In this document: positions 25,704-34,877 of the stretch, piece by piece | Position numbering within the stretch: position 1 is the stretch's first letter | Layout: the number at the start of each line of letters is the position of its first letter | NCBI GenBank assembly: GCA_934176955.1 | Contig: CAKPOS010000001.1 | Span: 1 to 64,000, forward strand | DNA from: an uncultured Bacilli bacterium | GTDB taxonomy: Bacteria > Bacillota_I > Bacilli_A > RF39 > UBA660 | Reading direction: 5' to 3' | DNA length: 64,000 bases | Program-made: the position numbers and the translations under genes | The notes under the pieces: generated by a model | Told to the model about the DNA's origin: nothing | The model's database searches: none | The model's input: the letters and a program-made list of their open reading frames with translations, nothing else

Positions 25704-27581
25704 ATGGTTTATCAAATAAAAAATGGTAGTATTTCAATTTCAGGAAATGTTATTTTAGAAAATATTGATTTAAAAATAAAAAATACAGAAAAAATTGGTT
25801 TAGTCGGTAGAAACGGATGTGGCAAGACTACTTTATTAAAAGCTATTGTTGGAGAATATCCAATTGAAGATGGCTACGAGGAAGTAGAAATTTATTGTCC
25901 TAAAGATTTTAAAATTGGTTATGTTGAGCAAAATATGAAAAAGATAGAGCAAATAAAAATGATTGATTATATTCGTTCTGCTTATTCTGAAATTTTAAAA
26001 GTTCTTCACCAAATCGATGAAGTAGAGAAAAGAATGATTAAAGAATACCGTGAAGAAGACTTTAATTTATACAATGATTTATATGAAAGATACCGTTTAT
26101 TAGGTGGATATTCCTATCAAGGAGAATATGAAAATGCTCTTCTTCAGTTTGGTTTTTCCAATATAGATAAAGAAAAATATTTAAATGAATTCTCGGGAGG
26201 ACAGCTAACAAAATTATCTTTATTAAAATTAATTCTATCTAAACCAGATTTATTAATTTTAGATGAACCTACTAATCACTTAGATATTCAAAGTATCTTA
26301 TGGTTAGAAGAATACTTAAAAAATTATCCTAAAGCAGTTTTAGTTGTTAGCCATGATCGAATGTTTTTAGATCATATTTGCAATGTTATTGAAGAAATTG
26401 AATTTGGTATGCTGAAAAGATATTCTGGAAATTATAGTGCTTATTTAAAACAAAAAGAAGAGGAATATCAGAAAAATTTAAAAGATTATGAAAAACAAGA
26501 AAAAGAAATTAAACGACTAACTGCTATTGTTGAACGATTTCGCTACAAACCAACTAAGGCCTCTATGGCAATGTCTAAGTTAAAACAAATCGAAAGAATG
26601 GTAAAAATAGATAAACCTAAAGCTTCTTCTACAAAGACGTTTCATTTTCGACCAACATTAGAGGAAAAGAGTTATTTAGATGTTTTAAAAGTCAAAAATT
26701 TGAGTGTTGGTTATAAAGAGAGTTTATGTTGTTTTAACTTTTCTTTGGAAAGAGGAGATTGTCTTGGAATTATTGGAGAAAATGGAGTAGGGAAATCTAC
26801 TTTAATGAAAACTTTAATGGGAGAAATTCCTCCTTTATCAGGAAAATTTCGTTTTGGAGAAAGAAGTCAAATTGGTTATTTTTCTCAAAAATTTGATCAA
26901 TTAACAATGCAAAATACCATTTATGAAGAAATGAATGAGAGTTTTCCCAAAATGCCAGTAGATGAAATTAGAAATGTACTTGGTGCTTTCGATTTTCATG
27001 GAGAAGAGATTGATAAAAAGATTGAAGATTTATCTGGTGGAGAAAAAGTAAGAGTAAGTTTATGCAAAGTATTAAATGCTAAACCTAATATTTTACTTTT
27101 AGATGAACCAACCAATCATTTAGATATTGTTAGTAAAAATGCAATCGAAAAAATCCTTCTTGACTATCCAGGAACTATTGTTATCGTTAGTCATGATAGA
27201 TATCTTATTCAACTACTTTGTAATAAATTATTAGTTTTAGAAGATGGTGATGCTAAATTTTATCCTTATGGTTATTCTAAATATTTAGAAAAAAGAAAAT
27301 TAGAAGAGAAAAGTACTTCTGAAGTATTTTCCCAAGAAAAAAAGAAAAAAGATAAAGTAAAGAAAGAAAAAAGTTATTCTTTAGAAAAGGAAATTCAAAA
27401 ATTAGAAAAGAAAATTGATCATTTAGAAAAACAAATTCAACAGTTAAATACAGAACTTTTAAAAGAAGAGAACTATCTAGATCGACAAAAAGCAATTCCT
27501 CTTCAACAAGAAATAGATACATTAACAAAAGAATTAGAAGAATTAAATACATTATGGGAAGAAAAAATGACATTGATGTAA
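25704..27581 (+). CDS. ABC-F family ATPase
   Basis: 625 residues with two fused ABC domains and no membrane segments, the ABC-F layout of ribosome-associated translation factors and antibiotic-protection proteins. Domain 1: Walker A GRNGCGKTT at 35-43, signature FSGGQ, Walker B LLILDEPTNHLD. A charged interdomain linker (about 250-310) includes RFRYKPTKASMAMSKLKQIE. Domain 2: Walker A GENGVGKST, LSGGEKVRVSLCKVL, LLLLDEPTNHLD. A Lys/Glu-rich coiled coil (about 535-620) ends the protein. ATG at 25704 follows AGGTGAT. Closest in style to housekeeping YdiF/Uup-like members; drug resistance cannot be predicted. Confidence 0.92.
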   Translation: MVYQIKNGSISISGNVILENIDLKIKNTEKIGLVGRNGCGKTTLLKAIVGEYPIEDGYEEVEIYCPKDFKIGYVEQNMKKIEQIKMIDYIRSAYSEILKVLHQIDEVEKRMIKEYREEDFNLYNDLYERYRLLGGYSYQGEYENALLQFGFSNIDKEKYLNEFSGGQLTKLSLLKLILSKPDLLILDEPTNHLDIQSILWLEEYLKNYPKAVLVVSHDRMFLDHICNVIEEIEFGMLKRYSGNYSAYLKQKEEEYQKNLKDYEKQEKEIKRLTAIVERFRYKPTKASMAMSKLKQIERMVKIDKPKASSTKTFHFRPTLEEKSYLDVLKVKNLSVGYKESLCCFNFSLERGDCLGIIGENGVGKSTLMKTLMGEIPPLSGKFRFGERSQIGYFSQKFDQLTMQNTIYEEMNESFPKMPVDEIRNVLGAFDFHGEEIDKKIEDLSGGEKVRVSLCKVLNAKPNILLLDEPTNHLDIVSKNAIEKILLDYPGTIVIVSHDRYLIQLLCNKLLVLEDGDAKFYPYGYSKYLEKRKLEEKSTSEVFSQEKKKKDKVKKEKSYSLEKEIQKLEKKIDHLEKQIQQLNTELLKEENYLDRQKAIPLQQEIDTLTKELEELNTLWEEKMTLM

Positions 27582-27672
27582 AATTTTTCTGTCAAAAAAA
27601 TGTCTAGTATTTTATCCAAAGAAATATTCTTTAAAAAATAATGATATAATGAATTAGCGAGGTGGTTTTAGC

Positions 27673-29157
27673 ATGAAAAAAGATTATGTTAAGTTAATTT
27701 ATAAAATAAAAGAATATGATTTATTTAAAAATTTTAAAGATATAGAAAAACTTAGTGAGTGGTTACATGAGCTTAGTGATGAGGAGGCTTCAAGATTTTT
27801 ATCTCTTTCTATTCCTGCTAGTGATATTGTTTTTCCTAAAAAATTATTAATTCATAAAAATTTACTTCAATGTGAAGATTATTTAAAAAGAGTAGAGGCA
27901 ATGAATCAGCTAAAAAATGGAGATGGGGTATGGCATTTATTTGAACGCTTATGTTCACTTCATTTTCTTCATAGCAAGAATTATTACTCTGATATGAAAA
28001 GTTTGAAGTCTAGTAAGAATTTACAATATGCTCTTTGGGTGATTAATGATGATAATTTTATTCAGAGTCCTTATCATCAAAAAGATTTAAAAATGATTTT
28101 AGAGGCAAAAGATGTGAGTGGTAATGATTTGGATTTTTTGGTAGCTTCTGCTTTAGCAATGATGAGTAAGAATAAAGATTCTCTTCAAAGTCCTTATCAT
28201 GAAGAAGATATGAAGTTTATTACTAAAATTGGTAGTTCTTCTTTACAAGGAGTTCATTCTTATCCCGAACATTCGGTTAATTATCTAGCTTTAAATAAAA
28301 ATTCTTTAAAAGATAACTATCATTTAGAGAATATGAAGATTTTAGCAGAAAATTATTCGATTAGTTATTATTTATATCCTTTAATGACTAAAAAAGAATA
28401 TATTCAAGGAAAATTTTATCGTGAAGAAATTCAAGCTTTAATCAAAGCAAATAGTAAATTAAAAGCAAGAGCAATTTATTATTACATTACAAATTGTTCT
28501 CTTTCTGTAGAAGAACGAATGGATTTAGATAATGAATTATGGGACAATCAAGTTCCTTTTCGAGCAGTATGGCTTGGTAGAAGGGAAATAGATAATTCAG
28601 AAAAGGGGTCTAAAAATCCTAAATATTTAGAAAATTTAGCTTTATTAAATTCTTTAGAAGATAAATATGTTCTTTTTATTGAACGATTATTATCAGATTC
28701 TCTTTTACGGAAACAAAATTATCAAGAAAGAGATATTCAAACTTTACTTTCTTTAAATGATGATGAATTATTTTTCGATCTTTTTGAAGTCATGAGTGAT
28801 AAGAATAGTGCTGCTAGTATTTATCATTTAATGGATATTTCTTTAATTCAAAATACTTCTTCTTATTTTACCCGAAGAATGCTAATTTCTATGGCAACAA
28901 ATCAAGAAAATTTAAATAGTAAAAATCATTGGTTTGATATGAATTATGTTGCTTCTCTTGATTTTGATTTGCTTGATTCTAAGATGCAAGCTTTATTACA
29001 ATATTTATTTTTAACTTCTGAAGGGATAAAAGATAAAGAGAGAATGTCTAAGTTAAAACAAATTCAACCAGAATTTTCGATGGAAAAAATAGATAAGAAA
29101 GGATTAAAACTACCTAAAGGAAAAGTTTTGATGAGAATTAAAAGGTATTTTTTATAA
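27673..29157 (+). CDS. Repeat protein of unknown function (about 35-residue YHxEDM units)
   Basis: 494 residues, no signal peptide. It contains irregular repeats of about 30-40 residues around a motif like SPYHQKDLKMILEAKD, SPYHEEDMKFITKIG, DNYHLENMKILAEN, KQNYQERDIQTLLSLND and NHWFDMNYVASL. This pattern suggests an alpha-helical solenoid. The C-terminus is basic. A TGATATAAT extended -10 box (27642-27650) and AGGTGG lie upstream. I recognise no catalytic motif. Solenoids usually bind proteins or nucleic acid. Confidence 0.75.
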   Translation: MKKDYVKLIYKIKEYDLFKNFKDIEKLSEWLHELSDEEASRFLSLSIPASDIVFPKKLLIHKNLLQCEDYLKRVEAMNQLKNGDGVWHLFERLCSLHFLHSKNYYSDMKSLKSSKNLQYALWVINDDNFIQSPYHQKDLKMILEAKDVSGNDLDFLVASALAMMSKNKDSLQSPYHEEDMKFITKIGSSSLQGVHSYPEHSVNYLALNKNSLKDNYHLENMKILAENYSISYYLYPLMTKKEYIQGKFYREEIQALIKANSKLKARAIYYYITNCSLSVEERMDLDNELWDNQVPFRAVWLGRREIDNSEKGSKNPKYLENLALLNSLEDKYVLFIERLLSDSLLRKQNYQERDIQTLLSLNDDELFFDLFEVMSDKNSAASIYHLMDISLIQNTSSYFTRRMLISMATNQENLNSKNHWFDMNYVASLDFDLLDSKMQALLQYLFLTSEGIKDKERMSKLKQIQPEFSMEKIDKKGLKLPKGKVLMRIKRYFL

Positions 29158-29180
29158 AAAATACTTAAGGGGAAGAGAGA

Positions 29181-29565
29181 ATGATTTTAAATATAAGTGG
29201 TAGGACAGATATTGTTTCTTTTATTGATGATTATCGGAATGTTAAAAAGAATGAAAAAACTTTAAAATTTAGACCATTTACGGAGAGAGATTACCAAGAA
29301 ATAGGTAAAAATTTTAGTCGGAGTGCTAAAAATAATGGGATTGTTGTTCAGACTTGTTTTGAATAGAGAAATTTAGTGGGGTATGGTTTTGTTAAAGGAG
29401 AATGTTTATCTCATGAATTTGCTTATCGTTTAACGTGAAAGAAATATCCTGATTGGACCGCTAGAAAAGAAGGAAAAAGTAAAAAATCATATTCAAAAAC
29501 ATATTCTTTCTTCTTCTTTGTTGGTTGGAAAGTTGGAAGATGATGATGTGATCAAGGTGAGATAA
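29181..29565 (+). pseudogene. Decayed DUF1848-type gene
   Basis: The frame starts well (MILNISGRTDI after GGGGAAGAG), then skips to ERDYQEIGKNFSRSAKNNGI and VVQTCFE, reads TAG at 29364-29366, continues with GECLSHEFAYRLT, a TGA, KKYPDWTARKEG, and after a +1 shift at about 29480 ends SSSLLVGKLEDDDVIKVR. These pieces are in the order I recall for DUF1848 proteins (a Cys-rich, radical-SAM-like family), but the Cys-rich centre and parts of the N-terminus are missing. Two stops, a frameshift and deletions mark it as dead. Confidence 0.65.
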
Positions 29566-29951
29566 TGAAAAGAACAGAATAGAAAGGGAAGCTGTCCACA
29601 AAATTCTGATGGGATTAGTAGATGGTAGTAAGATTGAACAATTTAGAATTTGATGATCATCAGACAAAAGAGGCAATGTTTGCTTTTCAATGTGATAAAT
29701 TGGAATGTGATTTGCAAAGTAAGTTGTATGATGAAGAAAAATGTGTTGATTTAACTCATCAAGAGGAAAATAAAGTAATGAATAATTCGATAGTTCATCG
29801 TTTGCTTGATGAGGAAAGTTCATGGTCAGAGATGTGGTTAAAATTTGGACAAGAGATTTATCCTTATGATGAGAATTTTAAATCTGTTTCTGATTATGCT
29901 ATTGAGCATAAAATTCATGAAAAAAGAACCAAAAAACTAAATCATATATAA
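29561..29951 (+). pseudogene. Remnant of an HD-domain hydrolase gene
   Basis: A frame beginning after a stop at 29560 reads NRIEREAVHKILMGLVDGSK, stops near 29645, and resumes in another frame with FDDHQTKEAMFAFQCDKLEC, LQSKLYDEE, then SWSEMWLKFGQEIYPYDENF to the stop at 29951. I recall this as the C-terminal half of YfbR-like HD-domain phosphohydrolases. The HD motif half is absent and the frame is broken once, so it is a remnant. It abuts the DUF1848 remnant, marking this 770-bp stretch as a gene graveyard. Confidence 0.55.
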
Positions 29952-29953
29952 CT

Positions 29954-29981
29954 AAAAAAAGATATCATAAGTGGTATCTTT
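29954..29981. terminator. Bidirectional terminator
   Basis: AAAAAGATATCA pairs with TGGTATCTTTT; A and T runs flank both sides. It serves the leftward transferase gene and any rightward readthrough. Confidence 0.7.
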
Positions 29982-31156
29982 TATTTTGGTTTCTTTTTAG
30001 AAAATCCATTAAATTTGTATAGAAGGTCATTGATGACTAAATCAAAACTATTTGTATATTCTATAATATTGCCATTATATCCTGTTTTCGTAATTTGATT
30101 TTTTGCAACAAAAATTGTTCCTAAGTCAAATCTAGAATATCCTTCCATAATTAATTTTTTCATAATCTCCCATTTTATCATAGGAATACTTCGAATACTT
30201 TTAAATTCATTGGTATAACTTTCTTTAATAAAAGTCACTTCACGATCATTTTTGATAATGCCAACACCAGAGATAATTACACCTTTTGGATATTTTTTTA
30301 AAATTTCTGTTCCGGCAATAAGCTCATTATTATAAGTTGTTAATAAATGGTCAGAAGTCATTTTTCTTTCCAGTAAATTTTTTGTTTTTTGTATTCGTGG
30401 GTTTTTTAATTTTTGATTTAATCTTTCATTGTTGATTTGTTCTTTCTTAATTAAATAGCGATAATTATTAATATAAGTTTCGGGCATGATTTTTGCTAAA
30501 TAAAATTCAAATTGATTACTTTTAGAAGTAAATAATTCCATGATATTTTGATATCTTTCTTTATTCTCTACTAGATTTAAAAAGTCTTGTTTATCTTTTT
30601 CTGTTCCTTGATAAACGGTTATTCCTTTTTTTAAACAGTTATTAATATTTCTTCTTAAACTTCTTTTAAAATTTTGATAGGTAGATTTAATATTTGTTGC
30701 TTTTAATACCATTTTATATTTTGCAGTATTTGGGATAAAATCATATTCTAATTTTTCAAATTCTTTAATAATTCCGCTGTTATTTTCTTTTAAGATAAAA
30801 TCACTATCATAAACTTGATAATTGATTAAGGGATTGATTCTTAAGTAAATATAATTTAATTTTTTTAAGTAAGATTTTAATTCAGTAGTAAAGCATTTTA
30901 ATAAATCAAGATTATAATAATCTAATAAATATCCATTAGGGACATATCCATAGCGATGTTTATTATTAATCTTTTTTTCTAAGATTAAAGTAGCAGCGTG
31001 AACGTTATTCATCTCATCAATTAATCCTAAAAAAAGAGGGGTATATCCATTCATCATTTTTAATTTTGCATACTCAACACTTTGTTTATAATTTCTCTTA
31101 CTATGTAGAGTAGAATAGTTCTTAAATTGTAATTCAGATAAGGTAATAATATGCAT
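29981..31156 (-). CDS. FemABX-type peptidoglycan bridge aminoacyltransferase
   Basis: 391 residues with the double-GNAT layout of FemA/B/X and MurM, which add amino acids from aminoacyl-tRNA to the lipid II stem peptide. Recognisable stretches: KQSVEYAKLKMMNGYTPLFL near the N-terminus, YVPNGYLLDYYN, LKKLNYIYLRINP, a helical-arm-like region near 240-265, and IKWEIMKKLIMEGYSRFDLG near the C-terminus. The start follows AAAGGAGGAAT. The bridge residue added cannot be predicted. Ddl lies head-to-head on the other side, also in wall precursor synthesis. Confidence 0.87.
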   Translation of the reverse strand: MHIITLSELQFKNYSTLHSKRNYKQSVEYAKLKMMNGYTPLFLGLIDEMNNVHAATLILEKKINNKHRYGYVPNGYLLDYYNLDLLKCFTTELKSYLKKLNYIYLRINPLINYQVYDSDFILKENNSGIIKEFEKLEYDFIPNTAKYKMVLKATNIKSTYQNFKRSLRRNINNCLKKGITVYQGTEKDKQDFLNLVENKERYQNIMELFTSKSNQFEFYLAKIMPETYINNYRYLIKKEQINNERLNQKLKNPRIQKTKNLLERKMTSDHLLTTYNNELIAGTEILKKYPKGVIISGVGIIKNDREVTFIKESYTNEFKSIRSIPMIKWEIMKKLIMEGYSRFDLGTIFVAKNQITKTGYNGNIIEYTNSFDLVINDLLYKFNGFSKKKPK

Positions 31157-31328
31157 CTTATTCCTCCTTTGACTTCTTAATTATAGCAATTTTTTTTCTC
31201 TTTGTATAGTCTTTAAATTAACATTTAGTTATTGGTAAGTATTTTTGCTTAAGAAAAAATGTAAACTGAATTGTTTTTCCTTTTCAAAGAAATTTTTTTA
31301 TATTATACTAGATTTGTAGGTGATAAAA

Positions 31329-32486
31329 ATGAAATTAAATGTTGGTGTAATTTTTGGGGGGAAAACCGTTGAACATGAGGCCTCTATTTTAACTGCAATT
31401 CAAGCTATTTCTCATATTGACAGTGAAAAATATGAAGTCATTCCCATTTATATTACAAAAGATTTAGAATGGTATACAGGAGGATGTTTAAAGTTTTTAG
31501 ATACTTTTAAAGATTTTGATTTAATTAAAAGATATGCAAAAAAAGTAAGATTAATCAATAAAGAAGGAAGATATGTTTTACAGAAAGTTGGAGTAGTTAA
31601 GAGTGAGGTTTGTGAACTTCATTTAGCATTTCCTATGGTTCATGGAGCTAATATGGAAGATGGATCAATTCAAGGTTATTTAAATCTAATTGGTATTCCT
31701 TATGTAGGAAGTAATATTTATTCTTCTGTCATGGCACAAGATAAAGTATTTATGAAACAAGTACTGATAGCAAATGATATTCCTGTTACAAAATTTGTGT
31801 GGTTTGGAGAAAGATTCTATCGAAATAAGAAAGAAGAATTATTCAAACAAATTGATGAATTAAAATATCCTCTTATGATTAAACCTGCTACTTTAGGAGG
31901 AAGTGTAGGAGTAGAAACGATTACACAAAAAGAAGAAATTGATTCTACAATCGAAAGAACTTTTAAATTTGATAGCAAAGTTATTATCGAAGAAAAAATC
32001 TCTGATTTAGTAGAATATAACTGTTCCGTATTATTAACGCCAAATGGAAATATTACTAGTGAAATAGAAGAAATTAAAACCAGTAAAGAAATGATTGAAT
32101 ATGGAGATAAATTCTTAGTAGGAGAAGCTTTAGAAGATTCTAGTATTGTAAGAACTTGCCCTGCAGATATTTCTGAAAAATTAAGAAAAGAAATTGAAAC
32201 TTATTCTTTAGCTGTATTTAAATTACTAAATATGCGAGGAACTGCTCGAATTGATTTCTTATATGATACAAAAAGTAAAAAGTTATACGTTGATGAGGTA
32301 AATAGTATTCCTTGGTGCTTTGCTCATCATTTATGGGAAGCTAGAAATATTTCTTATCGTGAACTTTTAAATGTCATGCTAAAAGATGCTATTTCTGTAG
32401 AAGTTAAACATCAAGAAATGACATTAACCCTTTCTTCTGATATTATTAAAAATACAACGAATGCAAAATTAAAGGAGATGAAGTAA
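31329..32486 (+). CDS. ddl: D-alanine--D-alanine ligase
   Basis: ATP-grasp enzyme that joins two D-Ala for the peptidoglycan stem. 385 residues, slightly long. Motifs: EHEASILTAIQ (N-terminal), FPMVHGANMEDGSIQGYL, KPATLGGSVGVE (ATP-binding loop), and RGTARIDFLYD with VDEVNSIP (metal-binding Glu and Asn). After VNSIP the usual GFTSTSMYP-like sequence is WCFAHHLWEA, a divergent substrate-pocket loop. ATG at 31329 follows AGGTGATAA. Overlaps ruvA by one base. Confidence 0.88.
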   Translation: MKLNVGVIFGGKTVEHEASILTAIQAISHIDSEKYEVIPIYITKDLEWYTGGCLKFLDTFKDFDLIKRYAKKVRLINKEGRYVLQKVGVVKSEVCELHLAFPMVHGANMEDGSIQGYLNLIGIPYVGSNIYSSVMAQDKVFMKQVLIANDIPVTKFVWFGERFYRNKKEELFKQIDELKYPLMIKPATLGGSVGVETITQKEEIDSTIERTFKFDSKVIIEEKISDLVEYNCSVLLTPNGNITSEIEEIKTSKEMIEYGDKFLVGEALEDSSIVRTCPADISEKLRKEIETYSLAVFKLLNMRGTARIDFLYDTKSKKLYVDEVNSIPWCFAHHLWEARNISYRELLNVMLKDAISVEVKHQEMTLTLSSDIIKNTTNAKLKEMK

Positions 32487-33046
32487 TGTACGGATATATT
32501 AAAGGGAAAATTACAGAAATCGACAGCAATCATGTCATTTTAGAAAATCAAGATATTGGCTATTTAATTTATGTTCCTAATCCTTATTCTTATCGTTTAA
32601 ATGAAATCGTAACCATTTATACTTATACTAAAGTAGGAGAAGAAGAGTATACTTTATATGGTTTTCAAACAAGAGAACAAAAAGAACTTTTCTTAAAACT
32701 AATCTCAGTAAAAGGATTAGGCCCTAAAATGGCTTTACCAATTATTGCTACAGGAAGTTTTACCTCTATTGCGGATGCTATTGAAAATAATCATCTAAGT
32801 TATTTGAAAAAATTTCCTAAGATTGGGGATAAAGTAGCAAAACAAATGGTTTTAGACTTAAAAGGAAAATTAAACACGGTCAATACTGGCTTATTTGCCA
32901 AAGAAGACTTTGCTGATGAATTAACAGAAGTATTACTAGGTCTTGGCTATAAACAAGCAGATGTTAAGAAAGTTGCCACAAAAGTAGATGGTAATTTATC
33001 TTTAGAAGATCAAATTAAAGAAGCTTTAAAATTGATGTTAAAATAA
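32486..33046 (+). CDS. ruvA: Holliday junction branch migration protein RuvA
   Basis: 186 residues. RuvA tetramers bind Holliday junctions and load the RuvB motor. N-terminal OB fold (YGYIKGKITEIDSNHVILEN), two helix-hairpin-helix motifs (LISVKGLGPKMALPII and LKKFPKIGDKVAKQMVLDLK), and a C-terminal three-helix domain (VLLGLGYKQADVKK). The start codon shares its A with the ddl stop TAA. ruvB is not next to it, unlike in most Bacilli. The resolvase-like RuvX is at 53571. Confidence 0.95.
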   Translation: MYGYIKGKITEIDSNHVILENQDIGYLIYVPNPYSYRLNEIVTIYTYTKVGEEEYTLYGFQTREQKELFLKLISVKGLGPKMALPIIATGSFTSIADAIENNHLSYLKKFPKIGDKVAKQMVLDLKGKLNTVNTGLFAKEDFADELTEVLLGLGYKQADVKKVATKVDGNLSLEDQIKEALKLMLK

Positions 33047-33056
33047 TATTTTTTAT

Positions 33057-33094
33057 TAAAAAAGTTTGTTATAAAAATAATGATAAACTTTTTT
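33057..33094 (+). terminator. ddl-ruvA terminator
   Basis: AAAAAAGTTTGTTAT pairs with ATAATGATAAACTTTTTT around a short A-rich loop, one bulge, T7 tail. Confidence 0.75.
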
Positions 33095-33115
33095 TCTTAC
33101 TTTTTTGGTAATCCT

Positions 33116-33143
33116 TTGACACTAAAAAATTATATGCTATAAT
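33116..33143 (+). promoter_or_regulatory. Near-consensus promoter
   Basis: TTGACA at 33116-33121 and TATAAT at 33138-33143, 16-bp spacing, with a TGC extension. It drives the membrane-anchored gene at 33170. Confidence 0.85.
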
Positions 33144-33169
33144 TGATATAGAATAAAGAGGTGGTTCTT

Positions 33170-34333
33170 TTGGGTAAGTATGATACAATTTTAAAAGTAA
33201 AAAAAGAATATCCCAAAAAAATACAGGAAGAACAAACTCATCATCGTCATTTTTCAAAATATGTAATCATTTATCTATTTTCTATTTTCCTTGTTTTAGG
33301 AATCAGTTATATCGTTTACTATCAAACAGTATTATCTTTTGAAAGTGTATTACAAAATGATTTCTTCATTTTAAAAAAGCAATATACAAATGTTTTTCAT
33401 CCTATTATTCCTAAAAATGTTATTTCTTCTTCTAGTTTAGAAGGAACATTTTCTTTAGAAAATACCGTTTATAATTATGGAATTCTAAAAGAAAAAGGAA
33501 AAATACAGTTAGAACTTTCTAACCAAGAAAATTATTTATATTCAAAAATTACTTCACAAGATTATTCTTTAAAATTAGAAAAATTTTCTTCTTATGGATT
33601 AGTTTTTGAACAAGATATTTTGTATCAAGACTTAATTTCTCGGTTAAAAGCAAAAATCTCTCAAATAAAATCTGCTAAAAATTTATATTTAGAAGGAAAT
33701 ATTCCTATTGTAGAATTTGCTTTTTCTTTAAATGAAAAAGATATCAACGATGTTTTAGGAAGCAATATTTTAAAAGATCAATATAATATTATTGTCACCA
33801 TAAAAAATAATGCTTTAACCAATGAATTTATTTCTTTTAAAAGTGCAATAACAAACCAGAAAACAGGACAAAGAAGTATTTTAGAATATAAAGATAAAGA
33901 AATGATTTATGAGGTTAATAAAGCAAAAACATATCGATTCAATATAAAAAATAAGGAAAAAGATTTCCAACTAAGAATTTATAAAAATGGGGAATTATAC
34001 AGCACTTTCTTAGGAGAATCTTCAAAATATCAATATACTTATTCTTACCAAGTAATTAATAAAGTATATAATTTAAAATTTATGATTCAAGAAGAAAAAG
34101 GAGGATATTCTTATGAATTAAATTCTAGTATTGAAAAAGAGGGAGTAACTACAGAAAAAGCAGTTAAAGCTGTTTTAAGAAATGGACAAAATGACCTTTT
34201 AGAAGAAAGTACTGCTAAAAGAAGAAATTATCAAAATCTTTCTCAAGAAGAAAAAGAGAAATTTCAAAATGCTTTAAAAGACTTCCTTTCTCCATTAGAA
34301 AATCTTATTCATTATTACAAAAATGATATCTAG
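33170..34333 (+). CDS. Membrane-anchored extracytoplasmic protein of unknown function
   Basis: 387 residues from TTG at 33170, spaced 5 bp from AGAGGTGG (an in-frame GTG at 33161 lies inside that site). A cytoplasmic basic N-terminus of about 30 residues with HHRHF, one membrane helix (about 31-50), and a large beta-rich outer domain containing paired strands (ENTVYNYGILKEKGKIQLEL, YRFNIKNKEKDFQLRIYKNG). No Cys or enzyme motif. It converges with, and overlaps by 39 bp, the gene on the minus strand. Unknown family. Confidence 0.75.
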   Translation: MGKYDTILKVKKEYPKKIQEEQTHHRHFSKYVIIYLFSIFLVLGISYIVYYQTVLSFESVLQNDFFILKKQYTNVFHPIIPKNVISSSSLEGTFSLENTVYNYGILKEKGKIQLELSNQENYLYSKITSQDYSLKLEKFSSYGLVFEQDILYQDLISRLKAKISQIKSAKNLYLEGNIPIVEFAFSLNEKDINDVLGSNILKDQYNIIVTIKNNALTNEFISFKSAITNQKTGQRSILEYKDKEMIYEVNKAKTYRFNIKNKEKDFQLRIYKNGELYSTFLGESSKYQYTYSYQVINKVYNLKFMIQEEKGGYSYELNSSIEKEGVTTEKAVKAVLRNGQNDLLEESTAKRRNYQNLSQEEKEKFQNALKDFLSPLENLIHYYKNDI

Positions 34334-34798
34334 TAATTGAATGCACATTACGATTATACTAAATTTTGGGGGGATTTTTCGAAGTAGGGGATCAAGAAGA
34401 GGTTTAATGAAATATAAGTAAAAGCAACCTAATATTCCCCAAATTATGGATAGCTCCAAACAAAGATAACGTCCTAGATGATAAGGCTTTTTAGAATAAT
34501 CCCATAACCTTGTTTGAAAGATTTTATAAAGGATAATTCCTCCTAAAAATTCAATTAAACTCATTAAAATTGTACAAGAAATAAAGGTGATGAATAATTT
34601 TTTTCCTTTATTTCCTTTTGTTTTAGACAAAAAATACTGATCGAGTACATTCAATCCTAAAATACCAAATCCATAAACATAGGTAACTGGTCCATAACAA
34701 ATTCCGCTATGTCTTTTACTTCCTTTTATTTTATAAATTGTACTTTCTAAAAGAAATCCAACTATAGAATAAAAAATTAAACAATTGTAAGAATACAT
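34295..34798 (-). CDS. CmpB-type putative ABC transporter permease
   Basis: 167 residues with four to five membrane helices. The opening (SIVGFLLESTIYKIKGSK), the loop GICYGPVTYVYGFG and the pair LWDYSKKPYHLGRYLCLELS match the ABC_trans_CmpB family (PF06541-type), annotated as putative permeases without proven transport. ATG at 34798 follows AGGTGAT. The last 39 bp overlap the convergent gene on the plus strand, with no room for a separate terminator. Confidence 0.82.
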   Translation of the reverse strand: MYSYNCLIFYSIVGFLLESTIYKIKGSKRHSGICYGPVTYVYGFGILGLNVLDQYFLSKTKGNKGKKLFITFISCTILMSLIEFLGGIILYKIFQTRLWDYSKKPYHLGRYLCLELSIIWGILGCFYLYFIKPLLDPLLRKIPPKFSIIVMCIQLLDIIFVIMNKIF

Positions 34799-34826
34799 AA
34801 ATATCACCTAACAAAATATTGCGCAA

Positions 34827-34865
34827 AAAAGAAGAATAATATTCAAAAAATACTATTCTTCTTTT
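34827..34865 (-). terminator. SASP gene terminator
   Basis: AAAAGAAGAATA (34827-34838) and TATTCTTCTTTT (34854-34865) form a 12-bp stem. Read leftwards it ends in a T run. Confidence 0.75.
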
Positions 34866-34877
34866 GATTTATTTTCT

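Noticed and set aside
27277..27573. Hydrophobic 98-residue minus-strand frame
   Set aside because: It is antisense to the Lys/Glu coiled coil of the ABC-F gene, which yields Phe/Leu-rich codons on the other strand; no ribosome site.
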